Assembly (NCBI GenBank): GCA_017540645.1
Contig: JAFYAQ010000013.1
Span: 62,001-126,000 of the forward strand
DNA: 64,000 nucleotides
Direction of reading: 5' to 3'
DNA from: Oscillospiraceae bacterium
Lineage (GTDB): Bacteria > Bacillota > Clostridia > Oscillospirales > Oscillospiraceae
The translations under genes were made by a program, and so were the position numbers. This document shows positions 1-8,808 of the stretch, one piece after another (position 1 is the stretch's first letter; each line of letters opens with the position of its first letter). Below the pieces are notes generated by a model. That model saw only the letters and a list, made by a program, of their open reading frames with translations. It had not been told where the DNA came from and searched no databases.

Positions 1-4
1 CATG

Positions 5-850
5 TCAGCCTCCAATATTACCGACGGCAACTGTCATCCAGGTCTCACCGCGCTGCACCTGGTCAGGGGAGACGGCGGTGAATTGGATTTCATAGATCCC
101 ATCCTTTGTTGTGTCGACAAAAGACTGTATTGTGAGTTCATATCCTGTATCGGGGATGATTTCGCCCGTATATTCATTCTTGACCGCGACGACGTATTGT
201 TCGGGAAGGATCTCCGCTCCTTTCTTCACGTAGACGAGCGGCGCCTTCAACTCAATGGTAAGACCGCTCTGTCCCGGATCGAGAATGTGGATCGGCAGAT
301 CCATGTTCACTTCATCGCCGAAGCTGTTTTTCAGACGCACCGACGCCGTATACTTCCCGGGCTTTCCGTAATCCAGATCGTCACAGGTGATCAATATATG
401 CTTGGAGACATCACCGTCAAGCATATCCGATCCTACCAGGCTCAAGGTGGGATAATTATAATAATTATCCGTTGCTCTGAAAGCCCAGGGGACGGACATG
501 GTAACTTTGGGAGGGACATAGTCTCTGAAAACGACTTTCCGGTTAAAAACGGCAATATTGCCGTCAGAATCATAAACGGCGTATTCCAGAGAGGAAACAC
601 CCCGCTCCGTGAAGTCCGAAAAACTGCCGACCAGAATTTTATCCGTTATATAGCCATCTTCTATATCATAGGCGGTAAGCCCCTGCAGCAGATCTTCCTC
701 TTTGTATTTGCAGCGAATCTTTATCTCATCCACATCACTGCTGATGACGGGCGCGTTTCCGCTGTTTTTCGGCGTGCGCTTATCTGTTATCGCCTGATAG
801 GCAGCCAGCAGAACAAGCAGGCCGAGCAGACCGATTTTGATTAGTTTCAT
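5..850 (-). CDS. Exported protein with Ig-like (DUF5011-type) domains, last gene of the exopolysaccharide operon
   Basis: About 281 residues. The N-terminus is a single hydrophobic segment (residues ~4-20) after MKLIK, with no lipobox cysteine, so it is a signal peptide or membrane anchor. The rest is beta-rich and resembles DUF5011/Ig-like surface domains: a 'DIEDGYITDK' stretch near residue 60 and 'DMLDGDVSK' near residue 145 match the acidic D-G-D-hydrophobic motif of that family, so two tandem domains are likely. The ATG at 850 overlaps the stop of the upstream polymerase gene (ATGA), which favours it over a GTG nine bases earlier and implies translational coupling. Inferred role: cell-surface or polysaccharide-associated protein. 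No enzymatic motif was seen. Confidence 0.6.
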   Translation of the reverse strand: MKLIKIGLLGLLVLLAAYQAITDKRTPKNSGNAPVISSDVDEIKIRCKYKEEDLLQGLTAYDIEDGYITDKILVGSFSDFTERGVSSLEYAVYDSDGNIAVFNRKVVFRDYVPPKVTMSVPWAFRATDNYYNYPTLSLVGSDMLDGDVSKHILITCDDLDYGKPGKYTASVRLKNSFGDEVNMDLPIHILDPGQSGLTIELKAPLVYVKKGAEILPEQYVVAVKNEYTGEIIPDTGYELTIQSFVDTTKDGIYEIQFTAVSPDQVQRGETWMTVAVGNIGG

Positions 851-2085
851 TCGCCACACTCCTTATTGGCGCCGTAGAAAAGAATGACATAGGGGATCAT
901 CATCGCCCAGAACCGATAGGTGAACAGGATCGTTTCCATGCAGGCATAGAAAAGGATGACAATATACAGCAGGATATAATAATAGCCGTATTTTTCCTTC
1001 CGGTTTTTGTAAAGGCCGATCCCCAGGATGAGCAGGATCGCGGCCATGACAGCGCAGCCGAGTATCCCCGTCGTACAATACAGATACAGATAATTCATAT
1101 CCAGCGAAGAGGTGGCCACTCCGAAAGCGCTGATCCAGTTGTTGCTGGCGTCGGTGATAAAGGCTTCGTTTTCCACAAAGCCCATGCCCGTCCAGATGTT
1201 TCCGATGATCGGGACCCACTGGACATTGGCGCTGACATTCAGAGCCCGGTTGGACCTGATCCAGATATAGTCCCAAAGCCCGGTCGCCCAAAACAGGACA
1301 GGCAGTATGAGTATGGCGAGGGCTGCGGATCTCTTTGCGAGCTTTACGGAGGCTTGCGACAGGTGGACATGCTCCAGCAATCGAATCACCGCCGCACCTC
1401 CCGCAAAGGCAAGCAGGCAAATCATCGGTGTCCTTGACGAGGTGTTCAGCATGATATAAAAAACGACAAGCCCCGCCAGGACCAGCAGGATCCTTATTCG
1501 GGAGTGAAACCGGGGATTGTCCGAACGGAACAGGTACACCAAAAAAAGAATGCACAATATCAGGAAACAGGAATTGCCGACAAAATTCGTGTCAAGAAAA
1601 CCAAAGGAGGATCTGACCAAATCATGTGCCAGGAAGGAACGTATGGCAAACACCGGGTTGAAGATCAGTTCATTTCTATGGCTTGCGACCTGGACAACAA
1701 GGACCAGACACAGCGCCGCCCCGGATGTCAGCGCGTATTCTTCCACGCATTTATAATGGATCACTTCCAGAGCGCACAGGATCAGCATGGCCTGATAGAT
1801 CAGCATGGTCTTCCTGTGGGCGGCGATCTGGGCGACGACGACAGGATTTTTAAAGACGAATCCCCAGGCCAGGACATAAAAAAGGAGCAGGGAAAACAAA
1901 AGCGCCACGTTCCGGCTGCACGGTCTTTTTTTGTGCGAAAGGACATCCACCAGGCAATACAGGATAAATACGTACTTGAACTTGGTCCCGAAATCCGCCA
2001 GGGAGGAATCCGTCACGCTGAACATGATTCCCGTCATCATCGCGAAATTGACCAGCAGGAATACATACTTTTTGCTGATTACCAT
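847..2085 (-). CDS. Wzy/O-antigen ligase-like polysaccharide polymerase, multi-spanning membrane protein
   Basis: 412 residues, almost entirely hydrophobic, with roughly ten to eleven predicted membrane segments and one larger hydrophilic loop around residues 260-330 (RSNRALNVSANVQW and following). This is the layout of the Wzy/WaaL family, which joins undecaprenyl-linked repeat units outside the membrane. Family members diverge strongly in sequence, so the assignment rests on topology and on position between a glycosyltransferase and a surface protein in an exopolysaccharide cluster. The start follows the upstream stop by six bases with only a weak ribosome site, suggesting coupled translation. 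Confidence 0.65.
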   Translation of the reverse strand: MVISKKYVFLLVNFAMMTGIMFSVTDSSLADFGTKFKYVFILYCLVDVLSHKKRPCSRNVALLFSLLLFYVLAWGFVFKNPVVVAQIAAHRKTMLIYQAMLILCALEVIHYKCVEEYALTSGAALCLVLVVQVASHRNELIFNPVFAIRSFLAHDLVRSSFGFLDTNFVGNSCFLILCILFLVYLFRSDNPRFHSRIRILLVLAGLVVFYIMLNTSSRTPMICLLAFAGGAAVIRLLEHVHLSQASVKLAKRSAALAILILPVLFWATGLWDYIWIRSNRALNVSANVQWVPIIGNIWTGMGFVENEAFITDASNNWISAFGVATSSLDMNYLYLYCTTGILGCAVMAAILLILGIGLYKNRKEKYGYYYILLYIVILFYACMETILFTYRFWAMMIPYVILFYGANKECGE

Positions 2086-2091
2086 ATCTCA

Positions 2092-3129
2092 CTATCTCAT
2101 AAACTTAGGGATTAAATACGGTATGGATCCGTACAGCTTCCTTTTCAATGCCCACAGAAACGGCCCGTGCCGCAGGCGGTTTCTCTTTCCCGCGATCAAA
2201 TATCGATAGTCGGCCTTTTCGATCGCCCGGGCCATAAAAGGCTCGGAGGCATTCTCGCGGACGTACCGGATGGTGAAGTCTTTATCCGTGTCGGAATAAA
2301 CCAGATACAGACATTCATCGATCAGTTTTCTCACCAGGAAACAAGAAAGCTCATCTTCCAGTTCTTCGTACAGGCCCTTTGACCGGACATAATTATACGT
2401 CCATTCCCGCAGGTATTGGTTGTTTTCCAGCAGCTTCGGATGATGGACCCGGGAAGCCGAGTGGAGTGTCCTTCTGTAAAAGAAGGAGTTTTGTTTCAGG
2501 TAGCAGACTTTTTCGGCGCTGCAGTACAGCTGCAGGGAGAAGACGGTGTCTTCGCTCAGGCACAGGCTCTCGGGGAAGCGGATCTGGTTCCTGAGCAGAA
2601 ACTCCCGCCGGATCAGCTTCGCGCAGCAGCTCCAGATGGTCACATTATCCATGTTTGCCGCCTGACGGATCTGGGTCATGTATTTTGCATATTGAAGCAC
2701 GGCCCGCCTGAGCAGCTCCGGACTTACCTCCCGTATGCCGGAGCGGGGCTCATGAGCCTCCGCCGGCCCGTCATCCAGAAAGCGATAATCACAGAGGATG
2801 ATGTCCGCGTCGATATCCAGTTCATGCGCCGCCGGAACCAGGCCGGGGTCCAGGATGTCGTCAGCGTCAAGGAAAAGGACCCAGTCTCCCTTTGCCGCCG
2901 ATATCCCGCAGTTTCTGGCATTGGATACGCCTGCCGTGTCCAGGCACAGCGCCCGGACCCGGGGATTTGCCTCCTGGTAGCTGCGGCAGATCTCCCGGGA
3001 GCTGTCCGAAGAACCGTTCTCCACCAGGATGACCTCGTCATCCCCGCTCAGCCCCCGGAGAGCGGATTCCACACACTCTTTCAGATAGTCCTCACTGTTA
3101 TGTACCGGAATTATGATTGAAAGACTCAT
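2092..3129 (-). CDS. Family 2 glycosyltransferase
   Basis: 345 residues from the ATG beginning MSLSIIIPVHNSEDYL, the canonical GT-A (GT2) opening. The nucleotide-binding region includes 'VENGSSDSS' (~residue 37) and the metal-binding acidic motif 'FLDADD' (~residue 90). The C-terminal third is basic and helical, as in WcaA/EpsJ-like enzymes, with no membrane segment. It transfers an activated sugar to the lipid-linked repeat unit; donor and linkage cannot be read from the sequence. The start lies inside the end of the upstream gene (about 30-bp overlap). Confidence 0.85.
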   Translation of the reverse strand: MSLSIIIPVHNSEDYLKECVESALRGLSGDDEVILVENGSSDSSREICRSYQEANPRVRALCLDTAGVSNARNCGISAAKGDWVLFLDADDILDPGLVPAAHELDIDADIILCDYRFLDDGPAEAHEPRSGIREVSPELLRRAVLQYAKYMTQIRQAANMDNVTIWSCCAKLIRREFLLRNQIRFPESLCLSEDTVFSLQLYCSAEKVCYLKQNSFFYRRTLHSASRVHHPKLLENNQYLREWTYNYVRSKGLYEELEDELSCFLVRKLIDECLYLVYSDTDKDFTIRYVRENASEPFMARAIEKADYRYLIAGKRNRLRHGPFLWALKRKLYGSIPYLIPKFMR

Positions 3130-4393
3130 TTTTACCCTTTCCGAGGTCGGCGCTTTCTTTATGGAAAAGATCCTCATACTGGCTTGCGATGGACTCCCAT
3201 CGGTAGGCGTCAGCGATCCTTTTTTTCGCCAGTTGGCCGTAAGCCTCGATTTTTTCTTCGCTCATCCGGTCCGCGGTCTCGATCAGCGCGGAAAGGGATC
3301 CCGGTTCACAGGTCCAGTAAAGAGCCGCGTCCTCCCCGACCTCCCGGTTGAAACCGACGTCCAGGAGAAGATTGAGCTTCGTGCTCCCCAGCGCCTCCAG
3401 GAGACTGGGGTTGGTCCCGCCCACAGAATGGCCGTGCAGGTAGGCGAAGGCTTTTTCACGGATTTTCTTGAGCAGCTCCTGATCATATACGGACCCGGTA
3501 AAGCAGATCCTTTTATCCCGGGAGAAGCCGAGCTTTTTTTCCAGTTCCCCGTAAAGCTTCTCATTCTCCGTGGTGATGAGCGCCAGCTTTTTGGAGGTGC
3601 GGGACTGCATGAATTCGCGGATGATCGTTTCCACATTGTTTTCGGGGACAAAGCGGCCGACCACCAGATAATACTCTCCGGCGCAAAGGCCCTTTTCTTT
3701 CAGCCAGCCGGTAAACGGCTCCGCATCATCGGCAAGACACGACGGCGCGCTGTCGCAGCCGTAGGCGAGAAAGGTGGTTCGGGGGCGGTACTGCCGGTAC
3801 TTCTCCCGGATATACTCCTCGATCTTTTTGCTGTCGCAGACCAGAAGATCTGCCGATCTGACCATGAGCTTCTCCGAGATTTTCCAGTATTCTCTGACCG
3901 GCATCGACCATTTGGACCGCAGCCACTCGTGCCCGTCGGGGTTGACCAGAAGGACGCCCCCCAATTCCTGTATCATTTTTTTATATTTCCCGATGAACGG
4001 ACCGATCCGGCACGCAAGGATGTAGAAAACCGGCGGCTTTTTCAGCTGCATGCGGCGGCAGTATTCCATGCACTTGTCCAGAGCCGCGACATCGTAATAG
4101 ATCGCCTTTGCCGGGCCGATGTTCGGCACTTTGACATCAAAGCCGATCGCGCCGTTGTATTCGTAGCGATCCTCGTCATCCGCCATTCTCGCAACATGCA
4201 GGAGAATGTTCCGGTCTGTCTGATATTCGACCAGCTTATCCACAAAGGTTTCAAATCCGCCGTACTGGGCGGGAATTCCCTTCGATCCGATAATGAATAC
4301 ATGCTGTTTGTCAAGCAGGCTTTCCGAGGCCTCGTCCGTCGGGCCAAGGACTTTCAGCTTTTTCCCGCAGATTGTTTTAAATTCACCGCTCAT
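3098..4393 (-). CDS. DUF1972/GT4 glycosyltransferase (rhamnosyltransferase-like)
   Basis: About 431 residues. After a short N-terminal extension the protein reads 'IIGSKGIPAQYGGFETF', the signature of the DUF1972 N-terminal domain of GT-B glycosyltransferases in exopolysaccharide loci. The C-terminal half contains 'YYLVVGRFVPENN' and a 'HGHSVGGTNPSLLEAL' motif whose E-x(7)-E-like region binds the nucleotide-sugar. The ATG at 4393 has a GAGGG ribosome site seven bases upstream; a GTG at 4417 is less likely. A strong terminator for the gene behind it lies upstream, so this gene probably needs its own promoter within ~4400-4530. Confidence 0.85.
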   Translation of the reverse strand: MSGEFKTICGKKLKVLGPTDEASESLLDKQHVFIIGSKGIPAQYGGFETFVDKLVEYQTDRNILLHVARMADDEDRYEYNGAIGFDVKVPNIGPAKAIYYDVAALDKCMEYCRRMQLKKPPVFYILACRIGPFIGKYKKMIQELGGVLLVNPDGHEWLRSKWSMPVREYWKISEKLMVRSADLLVCDSKKIEEYIREKYRQYRPRTTFLAYGCDSAPSCLADDAEPFTGWLKEKGLCAGEYYLVVGRFVPENNVETIIREFMQSRTSKKLALITTENEKLYGELEKKLGFSRDKRICFTGSVYDQELLKKIREKAFAYLHGHSVGGTNPSLLEALGSTKLNLLLDVGFNREVGEDAALYWTCEPGSLSALIETADRMSEEKIEAYGQLAKKRIADAYRWESIASQYEDLFHKESADLGKGKNESFNHNSGT

Positions 4394-4537
4394 TGTTTTT
4401 CCCTCTTGTCCGGTCACTCTGTAGATGCATTTTTATACTATTTCTGCCTGGAAGACAGCAAGGTCTGTTATGCCAGCCTATTTTATAAATTATATCATGT
4501 AATTACCGGAACGGCAAACTATATGTTGGTTTTTTTT

Positions 4538-4596
4538 AGAAAAAAATGAAGATAAATACTCATCCGTCGGAAACGGACAAATATTTATCTTCATGT
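4538..4596 (-). terminator. Strong hairpin terminator downstream of the DegT aminotransferase gene
   Basis: A perfect 13-bp outer stem (ATGAAGATAAATA pairing with TATTTATCTTCAT) encloses a second small stem (TCCGT/ACGGA). Read on the minus strand it is followed directly by a run of seven T. It would separate the two halves of the exopolysaccharide locus. The rest of the 4394-4611 gap is AT-rich with no gene. Confidence 0.8.
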
Positions 4597-4611
4597 CATG
4601 CTCAGCCGGTA

Positions 4612-5724
4612 TTAAATCGACTTGCACTCCAGGATCAGATCACAGATCCGATCCACATCTTTAATGGAAAGCTCCGGATAAATGGGAAGCGCGAGAACTC
4701 TCTTGCTGATATGGAGCGCCACCGGCGTTTTATGAACGTCGTATTTCCTGTGAAACGCCTTGTAGCTGCTGGTGAGAGGATAAAAGTACTTCCGGACCAT
4801 CACATTGTGGTTTTCCAGATGCTGCATCACATCTTCCCGACTGGAGCCAAACACTTTTTCATCGACCACGATCGGGAAATAGGCGTAATTGGATTCCACA
4901 TCCTTCTGAACGATGCTCAGCTGCAGTCCCTTCACATCGGACAGCCGCTCCCGATAGCGCTCTACGATGGCCTTTCGCTGAAGAACGATCTCGTTCATAT
5001 GGCGGAGATTGCAAAGGCCCATGGCTGCGCAGAACTCATTCATCTTGGCGTTCGCGCCGACGGCAGCGACTTCCTCCGGCCCGTGGATGCCGAAATTCTT
5101 CAGCTCGTACAGGGTGGTCTGCAGGGACGGGTCTTTGAATGTGACAGCCCCTCCCTCGATCGTATTGAAAACTTTTGTCGCATGGAAACTGAAGCAGGAG
5201 GCGTCGCCGTAATTCCCGACCCCCCGGCCCTTGTATTTTACACCGAAGGCATGAGCGTCGTCGTAGATCACTTTCAGTTCATATTTTTGGGCGATCCGAT
5301 CGATCGCTTCCACATCACAAACGTTGCCGTAAACATCCACCGGCATAATGGCGGAGGTCCGGTCGGTAATCAGATTTTCTATCTTCTCCGGATCGATCGT
5401 GAAATCATCCGATTTTATGTCACAGAAGACCGGCTCCAGGCCGTTGCGGACGATCGCATGCGTAGTGGAAGCAAAGGTAAACGGGGTCGTGATCACCTCT
5501 CCCTGGAGATTCATTGCCTGGAGCGTCAATTCCAGCGACATATGTCCGTTCGTCAGAAGCTCGACGTTGTCGACATCCAGATACTTGATCAGCTCCTCTT
5601 GGAGTTTCAGGTGCTTGGCTCCCATATTGGTCAGCCAGTGTGTTTCCCATAACGAAGAGATTTCCGCGATATATTCCTCCATGGGCGGCAGAAATGCCTT
5701 CGTTACAAAGATTTTGTTTTCCAT
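4612..5724 (-). CDS. DegT/DnrJ/EryC1/StrS-family sugar aminotransferase
   Basis: 370 residues, the full length of the family. The PLP lysine lies in 'SFHATKVFNTIEGG' (~residue 186), and an aspartate-containing 'VIYDDAHAFG' segment (~residue 155) contacts the PLP ring. These enzymes transaminate NDP-4-keto- or 3-keto-6-deoxy sugars, so the exopolysaccharide probably contains an amino sugar. It most resembles WecE/FdtB-type enzymes, but the substrate cannot be fixed. It follows the initiating sugar transferase by ~55 bp in the same direction. Confidence 0.85.
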   Translation of the reverse strand: MENKIFVTKAFLPPMEEYIAEISSLWETHWLTNMGAKHLKLQEELIKYLDVDNVELLTNGHMSLELTLQAMNLQGEVITTPFTFASTTHAIVRNGLEPVFCDIKSDDFTIDPEKIENLITDRTSAIMPVDVYGNVCDVEAIDRIAQKYELKVIYDDAHAFGVKYKGRGVGNYGDASCFSFHATKVFNTIEGGAVTFKDPSLQTTLYELKNFGIHGPEEVAAVGANAKMNEFCAAMGLCNLRHMNEIVLQRKAIVERYRERLSDVKGLQLSIVQKDVESNYAYFPIVVDEKVFGSSREDVMQHLENHNVMVRKYFYPLTSSYKAFHRKYDVHKTPVALHISKRVLALPIYPELSIKDVDRICDLILECKSI

Positions 5725-5780
5725 TCGATTATTCTTGACTCCTCTTTGCCAATATTGACGGACTCGTCCGGCGATGGCTA

Positions 5781-7235
5781 TTATACAGCACCATCGCTCC
5801 TCAGCACAACCCCAACCGTCTTCAAAATGATCTTAATATCCAGCAGGAGGTTCCAATCGCGGATATAGGAAGCATCCAGCTTGACCACCTCATTGAAGTC
5901 GGTGATCTTGCTTCTGCCGCTGACCTGCCAGACGCCGGTGATGCCCGGTTTTACGCACATTCTGACTCTGTGGCTTGCGTCGTACTGCTCCCACTCGTCC
6001 AGCGTGGGAGGCCGGGTCCCGACCAGACTCATGTCACCGATCAGGACATTCCAGAACTGAGGGAATTCATCCAGAGAAGTTTTGCGGATAAAGTTCCCGA
6101 TTCCCCGCGGTTTGCCGTTCTTGTCCTTTCTTTCACTTCCGATGATCCTGGGATCATCGTCGATTTTGAACATCAAGCCGTTCATTTTGTTCTGGGCCAT
6201 CATCTCTTTTTTCCGCTTTTCCGCATCCATATACATGCTGCGGAACTTATAGATCTTGAACTTGCGGCCGTTTTTTCCCACCCGCCACTGACTGAAAAAG
6301 ATCGGGCCGGGGGACTGGATATAAATGATCGGAGCGATAAAGATAAAGATGATTGCCGTCAGCAGACAGCCGATCAGACCGCCGACAATATCGAAGGCCC
6401 GTTTCAGCGCCAGGCTGGAGGCATCGACGATCTTCAGGCTGTTCGTAAGTACATAATAGGAGCCGACCTTGTCGGTCCTCTGCATGACGCCCTCTTCCGC
6501 GAAGAAGGATGCATAGCTGAAGTGGATGGTGATGCCCATCTTAAGCAGATTGTCGATATAGCATTTGGGCAGCAGATAGTCCGGACTCAGGAAGAAGAAG
6601 GCTTCGTCCACCCATTTATGACCGATCGCCTCAAAAAGAGGCACAGAGGTATCGATCAGAGGGATCCCCTGAATACTGCTCCGGTTGGTCTTTTTCTTGT
6701 CCAGAAGATAAATGCCCTTGATTACAAAATCGTTATAGGAGCGTTTCAGCAATTCGGTTACGACTTCATCGGCCCGATGGCTGTCCGTGAATATGATAAG
6801 GGCTCTGTCGCCCGCGTTCACGCCCTTCTTTGTGCGCAGATACTTTTTATAACCGGCCCGCGTTATCCAAATGATCAAAAATGCCAGAAGCGTCAGCGCG
6901 AAAAAGAATACTCTGGAGATTATATAACTCTCTTTGACCATGAAGAGGTAAATGATATCCAATACCATGATCGCAGCCGTTGTCTTGACGGCGCTCAGCA
7001 TTTCAACTTTGTCGCTGCGGCGGAGAATATGGCTGTACGGCTGCATGATCAGGCTTACAGCTACCTGAATAAAAAAGAGAACACACGCCTGCTTTGAATA
7101 AAACGACGCATCCGGAGAACCGACATACCAGAGCAAAATCAAATAACTCAATCGGTATGCCACCTGGAATCCCAGAAGATCCAGGATGATAAAGTCCAGG
7201 TGCTTAGCCCAGCTATTTTCAAATTTTTTGTACAT
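5781..7235 (-). CDS. Undecaprenyl-phosphate sugar-1-phosphate transferase (WcaJ/WbaP type)
   Basis: 484 residues. Four N-terminal membrane helices (within residues ~12-130) precede a CoA-binding-like Rossmann region (~145-265). The C-terminal bacterial sugar-transferase domain begins at 'LALKRAFDIVGG' (~residue 277) and contains 'KIYKFRSMY', 'RKTSLDEFPQFWNV', 'SLVGTRPP' and 'KPGITGVWQVSGRS'. These are the conserved substrate and metal motifs of polyprenyl-phosphate hexose-1-phosphate transferases. It loads the first sugar onto undecaprenyl phosphate and is therefore the committing step of the locus. The AGAGGAT ribosome site is six bases before the ATG. Confidence 0.93.
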   Translation of the reverse strand: MYKKFENSWAKHLDFIILDLLGFQVAYRLSYLILLWYVGSPDASFYSKQACVLFFIQVAVSLIMQPYSHILRRSDKVEMLSAVKTTAAIMVLDIIYLFMVKESYIISRVFFFALTLLAFLIIWITRAGYKKYLRTKKGVNAGDRALIIFTDSHRADEVVTELLKRSYNDFVIKGIYLLDKKKTNRSSIQGIPLIDTSVPLFEAIGHKWVDEAFFFLSPDYLLPKCYIDNLLKMGITIHFSYASFFAEEGVMQRTDKVGSYYVLTNSLKIVDASSLALKRAFDIVGGLIGCLLTAIIFIFIAPIIYIQSPGPIFFSQWRVGKNGRKFKIYKFRSMYMDAEKRKKEMMAQNKMNGLMFKIDDDPRIIGSERKDKNGKPRGIGNFIRKTSLDEFPQFWNVLIGDMSLVGTRPPTLDEWEQYDASHRVRMCVKPGITGVWQVSGRSKITDFNEVVKLDASYIRDWNLLLDIKIILKTVGVVLRSDGAV

Positions 7236-7313
7236 TTTGATCCTCTCTTCGCTCTCTCACCAACACAAAGCCATTCATTCTTCCAAGCACAAATAAACCC
7301 GTTCAGATTCGTG

Positions 7314-7736
7314 TCAGCCCTCTGTGTTATCCGCCATCATTCTGGGGAAACAACCGATGTTTTCATACGAGACATACCGCAGGTTTTCCAGTTCCGTCCG
7401 GAGCTCTTCCGGCGTATAGGGCTTGTTCAGATACCCGCTGTACCGGATCTTCAGGATGCGGGAAGTATACTTTTCCTCCGAGGCGGCCGTAGCAAAGATG
7501 ATGTTTACTCTCGGGCAGATCTTTTTGATTTCTTCGGCAAGGAGGATGCCTTCGCCTTTGTCTCTGCCAAAGTCGAGCTCTGTGATCAGTACATCGCAGC
7601 TGGATCTCTCGGCGAGCCGCTTGGCAGCATCCGCGTTTGTGCAGATATGGACGTCTGCATAGGGGAGGATCCGCTTTACATCTCTTTTCAAAACCAACAA
7701 TGCGATGGGACTGGGGTCCGCACAGATAATCATCAT
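7314..7736 (-). CDS. Stand-alone receiver-like (CheY-fold) protein with altered phosphorylation site
   Basis: 140 residues from the ATG with a GGAG site seven bases upstream. The CheY fold is recognisable from 'IICADPSP' at strand 1, 'FATAAS' (switch Thr) and 'GYLNKPY' (conserved Lys-Pro). At the phospho-acceptor position the sequence reads 'DVLITELDFG': glutamate stands where aspartate is normal, and the strand-1 acidic pair is reduced to A-D. There is no output domain. Glu could mimic constitutive phosphorylation, or the protein may be a phosphorylation-independent adaptor. It precedes the initiating sugar transferase by 78 bp, so a role in controlling exopolysaccharide synthesis is a reasonable inference. 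Confidence 0.7.
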   Translation of the reverse strand: MMIICADPSPIALLVLKRDVKRILPYADVHICTNADAAKRLAERSSCDVLITELDFGRDKGEGILLAEEIKKICPRVNIIFATAASEEKYTSRILKIRYSGYLNKPYTPEELRTELENLRYVSYENIGCFPRMMADNTEG

Positions 7737-7920
7737 AACAAATCTCCAAACCTTTTCACTTAACACAATCGATCCGAAAGACCACGAACAGCAAAATAGC
7801 CCATTTATCGAGCTTGCGCTTACATTGTAACGTTTCATGCGTACGCCAACGTATGTTACGCTTTTTATTTTTTATATTTTTTTTGTATCTTTTTTCGGCC
7901 GAGATCTGCCCGTTCCCCGG

Positions 7921-7964
7921 AAAAAGGAGCTGCCCGCAGGTCGCCCTGCCAGGCAGCTCCTTTT
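7921..7964 (-). terminator. Hairpin terminator after the response regulator gene
   Basis: The arms AAAAGGAGCTGCC and GGCAGCTCCTTTTT form a long stem 22 bases past the stop of the response regulator. It is roughly symmetric and could work in both directions. It separates the two-component genes from the receiver-like gene. Between it and 7736 (minus strand) lies an AT-rich stretch with a GCGTACGC palindrome (7839-7846) flanked by GTAAC/GTTAC arms, possibly a binding site. Confidence 0.75.
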
Positions 7965-7986
7965 GATGAACGATGATTTCGTTCGG

Positions 7987-8790
7987 CTACTTCCATTTCT
8001 CGAACGTCAACTGGCCGGCTGTGATCTCCGCCCAGCTGTACTGCGTCATATACTCGCCTTTAAAGGAGTTCAATGCATTCACATCCCCTTTCAGCATGCG
8101 GTAGTAATCGCAGTCCAGCTTGTCTGTGTTGATGGCCACCTGTCCCCGCTGACGGATCACAACATCCTCCTGCCCGATGTTCGCGAGCGTTTTCCTCAGA
8201 TCGCTGATAAGTACGCGGATGTGGGTTTTGGTATTCCTTATATCCCCGTCATCCTCCCAGACCGCCGTTGCGATCTCCTCGGAAGAACACAGAGCTCCTT
8301 TCCGGTCTACCAGATAGGCGAACAATTCTCTTGTCTTTTTCCGGCTGAACAGCAGCGGCTTTCCCTGCCAGAAGACTTCAAAGCTCCCGAAACACTGTAC
8401 CTTCAACAACTCTGTGTCGGCTTCCCGGGGACTCGCCGCAGACTCACCGATCTCTTCCTGCACCCGGACGACATTGATCGGTTTCAGAATATATCCGTTT
8501 GCGTGGATACGGAAGGCTTCCAGGGCATACTCCGAATAGGCCGTAACAAAAATGATCTTTGTCTCGGGGGAGATCTTTTTAAGGCGGAGCGCGAACTCCA
8601 GTCCGTTGATTCCCGGCATCTCGATATCGCAAAAACAGACATCGGGAAGCGCGGAAGGATTATTCAACGTATCCAGAGCCTCCGCCGCACTATGGAAAGA
8701 GGTCACCTCCGCATCGGGCAAAGCCCTGCGGATCACCTGCTCCGACGCCTTGAGCACGGTTGGCTCATCATCGATCACATAAATTCGCAT
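7987..8790 (-). CDS. Response regulator: receiver domain plus SARP-like winged-helix output
   Basis: 267 residues. The receiver domain (1-~120) is complete: acidic pair in 'VIDDEP', phospho-acceptor in 'CDIEMPG', switch Thr in 'FVTAYS' and Lys in 'YILKPIN'. After a linker, residues ~140-235 form an OmpR/SARP-like winged helix ('KTRELFAYLVDRKG', then 'ISDLRKTL'), followed by a short fragment like the start of a bacterial transcriptional activation domain. Its partner kinase lies 18 bp upstream. LytS-type kinases usually pair with LytTR regulators, so the SARP-like output is a less common combination. Likely target, by position: the exopolysaccharide genes downstream. Confidence 0.85.
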   Translation of the reverse strand: MRIYVIDDEPTVLKASEQVIRRALPDAEVTSFHSAAEALDTLNNPSALPDVCFCDIEMPGINGLEFALRLKKISPETKIIFVTAYSEYALEAFRIHANGYILKPINVVRVQEEIGESAASPREADTELLKVQCFGSFEVFWQGKPLLFSRKKTRELFAYLVDRKGALCSSEEIATAVWEDDGDIRNTKTHIRVLISDLRKTLANIGQEDVVIRQRGQVAINTDKLDCDYYRMLKGDVNALNSFKGEYMTQYSWAEITAGQLTFEKWK

Positions 8791-8808
8791 TGCCCATCCC
8801 TCCCGGGT

